NCBI RefSeq assembly: GCF_900090195.1
Contig: NZ_LT607803.1
Location: 496,001 to 560,000 of the forward strand
Length of the DNA stretch: 64,000 nt
Source: Variovorax sp. HW608
Lineage (GTDB): Bacteria; Pseudomonadota; Gammaproteobacteria; Burkholderiales; Burkholderiaceae_C
Direction: 5' to 3'
Both the position numbers and the translations under genes were made by a program. A model generated the notes under the pieces. The model did no database searches. It was not told the origin of the DNA and worked only from the letters and a program-made list of their open reading frames with translations. This document shows positions 59,523-64,000 of the stretch, piece after piece (position 1 is the stretch's first letter; every line of letters starts with the position of its first letter).

Positions 59523-60218
59523 GACGGCGGGCGCGTCATGCGGCAGCGATTGCGCTCGTGCGAGAAGCTCGCCCAACTGGGCGACCACATTGGTCTTGGC
59601 GCGGTCGATATGAAGGTCGCTCAAGAGCGCCGCGCGCTCGGCGTCTCCCTGGGCAATGGCATCGGCGATGGCTTGATGCTCGTCCCAGATGGTGGAGCGA
59701 TGCTTGGACGTGCGATGCACTGCGCCCATGACGCGACGCAGATGCATCCAGTAGCGGCTGGCACTCTCGGCGATGAGCGGATTGCCCGATGCGCTGTAGA
59801 TGGCGTTGTGGAAGGCGAGGTCGGCATCGATGATGGCCTTGAGGTCCTCGCCTTCCGCCGCCATGCGGCCACGCTCGATGAGCGCGGAGTCGATGGCATG
59901 CCGGGCCTTCGCGGCCAGACGGGCAGCGAGCGCATCCAGGGCGCCGCGAACCTCGTACACCCGGCCAACCCAATCCGGGTCCAACTGGGTGACTTGCACT
60001 CCGCGGCCTGGAGCGTCCTCGATGAGCCCGTCCTTTTTCAGCAGCCGCAGCGCCGCCAGGACAGGAGAGCGCGATACATGAAGCTGTTCGGCGATTTCCT
60101 CTTGGGTGATGCGTTCCCCGGGCGCTAGGGAGCCGTCCGTGATGGCGTCGAGCAGCACCCGATAGACCGTATCCACGAAGTCCGTTCGAGCAGGCAGCTT
60201 GTCGAGTTGAAGTCGCAT
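59505..60218 (-). CDS. GntR family regulator with FCD domain
   Basis: This 237-residue regulator has an N-terminal winged helix (GERITQEEIAEQLHVSRSPV, LKKDGLIEDAPGRGVQVTQL) and an FCD effector domain. The domain keeps its metal ligands: DADLAFHNAIYSASGN, WDEHQAIADAIAQGD and SDLHIDRAKTNV. FCD regulators sense carboxylic acids. Its gene is divergent from 60259, and TTTGGATACAGAG lies 14 bases upstream of its ATG. The same 13 bases recur before the Rieske oxygenase gene. It is therefore the likely repressor of itself, the reductoisomerase unit and the oxygenase. Confidence 0.93.
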   Translation of the reverse strand: MRLQLDKLPARTDFVDTVYRVLLDAITDGSLAPGERITQEEIAEQLHVSRSPVLAALRLLKKDGLIEDAPGRGVQVTQLDPDWVGRVYEVRGALDALAARLAAKARHAIDSALIERGRMAAEGEDLKAIIDADLAFHNAIYSASGNPLIAESASRYWMHLRRVMGAVHRTSKHRSTIWDEHQAIADAIAQGDAERAALLSDLHIDRAKTNVVAQLGELLARAQSLPHDAPAVSSLAA

Positions 60219-60231
60219 GTCGGCATTCTAG

Positions 60232-60256
60232 TTTGGATACAGAGCGCAAAGTACAG
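60232..60256. promoter_or_regulatory. GntR-type operator candidate, copy 1
   Basis: TTTGGATACAGAGCGCAAAG followed by TACAG lies between the GntR gene (start 60218) and the plus-strand gene at 60259. Its first 13 bases are identical to 61782-61794. GGATAC/GTACAG-like halves resemble FCD-type operators. Confidence 0.6.
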
Positions 60257-60258
60257 AA

Positions 60259-61708
<1,450 letters not shown>

Positions 61709-61781
61709 GGCCCCTCCGACACAACCCGAGGCACGAGATGAGGGTAAACCCTATCTTCGATGCCTCGATTTGCGCCTATTC

Positions 61782-61800
61782 TTTGGATACAGAGTACAGA
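61782..61800. promoter_or_regulatory. GntR-type operator candidate, copy 2
   Basis: TTTGGATACAGAGTACAGA lies 54 bases upstream of the Rieske oxygenase ATG, sharing its first 13 bases with 60232-60244. It suggests the oxygenase has its own promoter under the same GntR regulator. Confidence 0.6.
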
Positions 61801-61853
61801 ACACAGAGTTCGGTAGGCGGTTCCCCCATCCATTCCACTTTCGAAAGATCACG

Positions 61854-63404
61854 ATGACCATCAAGCAAGAGCAACTGGAGCGCACCACCAGCACGGGCGG
61901 TGCCACGGTCAAGAAGCTGATTCCGTTCGGCGGCTACTACACCAACAAGGTGCCGGGTCATGATCCCGAACTGACCGAAGTGGGCCCGGGGACACCAACC
62001 GGCGAATACCTGCGTCGCTTCTGGCACCCGGTGTGCATGACGATCGAACTGACAGACACGCCCCGCTTCCTGAAGATCCTGGGCGAAGAACTGGTGTGCT
62101 TTCGTGATGGCAGCGGCCGGATCGGCCTGCTGCATGCGCATTGTGTGCACCGCGGCGCATCGCTCGAATACGGCAAGATCGAGGAGCACGGGATCTCCTG
62201 CTGCTACCACGGCATGGTTTTCGACGTGGACGGCACCTGCCTGCGCGTCCCGTTTCCGGAAGGAGAGGAAGAGGAGGGCGAGCGTTATCGCTGCTCCATC
62301 CGCCAGGGCGCCTACAAGGCCTTTGAACGCCACGGCTTGGTGTTTGCCTACATGGGCCCGCCCGAAGAAGAGCCGCCTTTCCCCGAGTGGGAGGGCAACT
62401 TCACCGTGGCCGAAGGCGACGAGCTCGTGCCCTACAGCAATTTCCAGCACGCCAACTGGCTGCAGGTGCAGGACAACTCGGCTGACAACTACCACACCAT
62501 GGCCCTGCACGCGAAGCGGCAGGTGACCGGCGAGAACTACCAGGGCACCACTTTCGATGAGGTTGGAGCAGCCTCGATGGAAGTGCCGCCGGACATGCAG
62601 TTCGTTCCGATTCATGGTGGCCGTGGGCTTGCCTGCGCGGGTGCTCGCCGTTCCGACGTCGACCACATGTACATCCGCATCCAGCACCAGGTGCTGCCCA
62701 ACTTCAGCTTGCATGCGTACACATCGGAGGACGGCCATCAGAAGAAGCTGTTCGGCCGCTTCCACATGATTCGATGGACCGTGCCGGTGGATGACGTCAA
62801 CAGCAAGATGATCGGCTGGCGAGTGATGGGGCCTGGCATCGACACGAGAGGAATCGGGGACAAGAGCCTGGTCGGCTACGAGACCATCGATTTCCTGGAA
62901 GGCCAGGTGGCCATGCGCCGCCCCGAGCGGTTCGGCCAGTACAAGCTCGAGGACATGCCCCCCATCCCGGAAGACCACCGTGCCCGGCACAACTACAAGG
63001 AATGCCAGTATGCGCCCGGCGACTACGAGGCCATCATCAGCCAGCGCCCGATTGCAGTGCACTCGCTGGAGAACCCCACGAAGTTCGACGCTGGGCTGTA
63101 CATGTTCCGCAAGCTGCTTCGCGATGCGGTGCGCGGGAACAACCCCAACGCCGGGCCCGAGAAGTTTGCCGAGTGGCTGCGCGAAAGTGATGGCGCACCC
63201 AACAGCTACTGCTCGGGCAATGTGTTCGACCTGCCAGTCGGCCGCACCACGGAGGAAGAGGTCACGTTGCGTCGCCACCTGGCGCGTTCCGTCGTCCAAA
63301 TCCTGAATCAGGCCGATGGCATGAAGGGCAGCGAGCGCACCGCCTTCGTCAAGCAGAAGCTCGAAGAACTCCAGCAGGACGTACTGGCCCGGAGGCAGTC
63401 ATGA
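61854..63404 (+). CDS. Rieske non-heme iron aromatic oxygenase, catalytic (alpha) subunit
   Basis: This 516-residue oxygenase has the Rieske [2Fe-2S] ligands in HCVHRGASLEYG (near residue 97) and SCCYHGMVFDVDG (near 116), then the mononuclear iron motif QDNSADNYHTMALH near 210. GRFHMIRWTVPVDDVNSKMI and YKECQYAPGDYEAIISQRP follow. It is longer than vanillate demethylase (about 350) and resembles the phenoxybenzoate or phthalate-type alpha-only oxygenases. It hydroxylates or O-demethylates an aromatic acid using electrons from the reductase encoded next. The ATG at 61854 is taken rather than the upstream in-frame opening at 61770. Its stop overlaps the reductase start. Confidence 0.92.
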   Translation: MTIKQEQLERTTSTGGATVKKLIPFGGYYTNKVPGHDPELTEVGPGTPTGEYLRRFWHPVCMTIELTDTPRFLKILGEELVCFRDGSGRIGLLHAHCVHRGASLEYGKIEEHGISCCYHGMVFDVDGTCLRVPFPEGEEEEGERYRCSIRQGAYKAFERHGLVFAYMGPPEEEPPFPEWEGNFTVAEGDELVPYSNFQHANWLQVQDNSADNYHTMALHAKRQVTGENYQGTTFDEVGAASMEVPPDMQFVPIHGGRGLACAGARRSDVDHMYIRIQHQVLPNFSLHAYTSEDGHQKKLFGRFHMIRWTVPVDDVNSKMIGWRVMGPGIDTRGIGDKSLVGYETIDFLEGQVAMRRPERFGQYKLEDMPPIPEDHRARHNYKECQYAPGDYEAIISQRPIAVHSLENPTKFDAGLYMFRKLLRDAVRGNNPNAGPEKFAEWLRESDGAPNSYCSGNVFDLPVGRTTEEEVTLRRHLARSVVQILNQADGMKGSERTAFVKQKLEELQQDVLARRQS

Positions 63405-64000
63405 ACGCGCCGATTCCTCTGAGCGTGCTGACGGAGCCGGTTGTTCCCGCGCAACTTCAATTGCAGGTGTGCGGCATACGGCTCCAGGCCGAGGGCATTC
63501 ACGCATTCGACCTCGCGCATCCTGACGGCGACGAGCTTCCGCAGGTGCAGGCAGGCTCGCACGTGGATGTGCACCTGCCAGGCGGGCTGGTCCGCTCATA
63601 CTCGCTGGCAGGCGATCCAAGTGACTGCTCTCGGTGGACCTTGGGCGTCCTTCGCGAAGCGAAAGGGCGAGGTGGCTCCAAAGCACTTCACGACCAAGTG
63701 CGAGTAGGAGAGCTCATCACCGTGGGCGCGCCGCGAAATGCCTTCGCACTGCTGGACGAAACGGAACATGCGATCTTGATTGCGGGGGGCATCGGCATCA
63801 CTCCGTTGAAGTCGATGGCCCACGTCCTCGCCAAGGAAGGACGCTCGTTCGAGTTGCACTATTGCGCGCGCACCTCGAAGCATGCGGCATTTGTCGAGGA
63901 ACTGTGCGACTTGATCCCGGATGAGCGCCTGAGCTTCCACTTCGACAATGGAGACCCCGCCGAGGGTCTGGACATCAAGGCACTGCTCGCCAAGCATGAG
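63401..64000 (+). CDS. Rieske oxygenase reductase, phthalate dioxygenase reductase type, 3' end outside window
   Basis: The first 200 residues are present. They show an FMN-binding domain with GSHVDVHLPGGLVRSYSLAG, where RSYSL contacts the flavin. A NAD-binding domain follows with HAILIAGGIGITPLKSMAHV and FELHYCARTSKHAAFVEEL. In the family a C-terminal plant-type [2Fe-2S] domain follows, and it would lie beyond base 64000. The ATG overlaps the oxygenase stop by four bases (ATGA). It passes electrons from NADH to the Rieske centre of the upstream oxygenase. Confidence 0.92.
   Translation, partial: MNAPIPLSVLTEPVVPAQLQLQVCGIRLQAEGIHAFDLAHPDGDELPQVQAGSHVDVHLPGGLVRSYSLAGDPSDCSRWTLGVLREAKGRGGSKALHDQVRVGELITVGAPRNAFALLDETEHAILIAGGIGITPLKSMAHVLAKEGRSFELHYCARTSKHAAFVEELCDLIPDERLSFHFDNGDPAEGLDIKALLAKHE

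Overview
The window is visibly GC-rich and looks like a chromosomal catabolic island of a betaproteobacterium in the Burkholderiales, most like Comamonadaceae. The pointers are orphan Bug-type solute-binding proteins, an Omp32-like porin with a C-terminal Phe, branched-chain-amino-acid-type ABC transporters, and dense operons of acyl-CoA enzymes. This placement is inferred from gene content, not from a marker gene.

Region 1 (1-36657) is a supercluster for activating and beta-oxidising an organic acid. It opens with the end of an SDR gene and a MarR regulator. Next come a livFGHM-type ABC transporter (with a separate periplasmic binding protein at 14169-15371) and three operons of acyl-CoA dehydrogenases, SDRs, enoyl-CoA hydratases and an alpha-methylacyl-CoA racemase-like protein. 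A citrate-lyase-beta-like CoA lyase, an HMG-CoA-synthase-like/DUF35 fusion with an SCP-x-type thiolase, two MaoC hydratases and a 2,4-dienoyl-CoA reductase-like SDR follow. The rest is a beta-keto acid cleavage enzyme, a family I CoA-transferase and five of the window's six AMP-forming acyl-CoA ligases. The racemase-like protein, the SCP-x-type thiolase, the separate halves of a peroxisomal-type multifunctional enzyme and a two-subunit acyl-CoA dehydrogenase together suggest an alpha-methyl-branched or alicyclic acyl-CoA. The substrate is not identified.

Region 2 (36658-43395) is a scarred segment. It holds two truncated transposases joined end to end, an AraC regulator, a complete IS5-family element inserted just upstream of a porin gene, a truncated LysR, and a mosaic of RND, IS630, metallo-hydrolase and acyl-CoA dehydrogenase fragments.

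Region 3 (43396-52546) carries etfBA, two more MarR regulators, and a four-gene operon: acyl-CoA ligase, adenosylcobalamin-dependent acyl-CoA mutase large subunit, B12-binding subunit and MeaB-type GTPase. The layout matches 2-hydroxyisobutyryl-CoA mutase operons, but the residues that set substrate specificity differ from every characterised mutase I can recall.

One AT-rich palindromic operator family (half-site about TATGGTA or GTATGCTA, often followed by GCAGAC) sits in at least nine promoter regions from 4.7 to 51.8 kb. This ties regions 1 and 3 into one likely regulon, probably read by one or more of the three related MarR proteins. Region 4 (53010-64000) is a separate unit: a tannase/feruloyl-esterase-like lipoprotein, two LysR regulators, a class II aldolase, an MFS transporter, a GntR/FCD regulator, a small membrane protein, an accessory ketol-acid reductoisomerase and a Rieske oxygenase with its reductase (cut by the window end). 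Two copies of TTTGGATACAGAG mark the likely GntR regulon. No rRNA, tRNA or CRISPR was seen.
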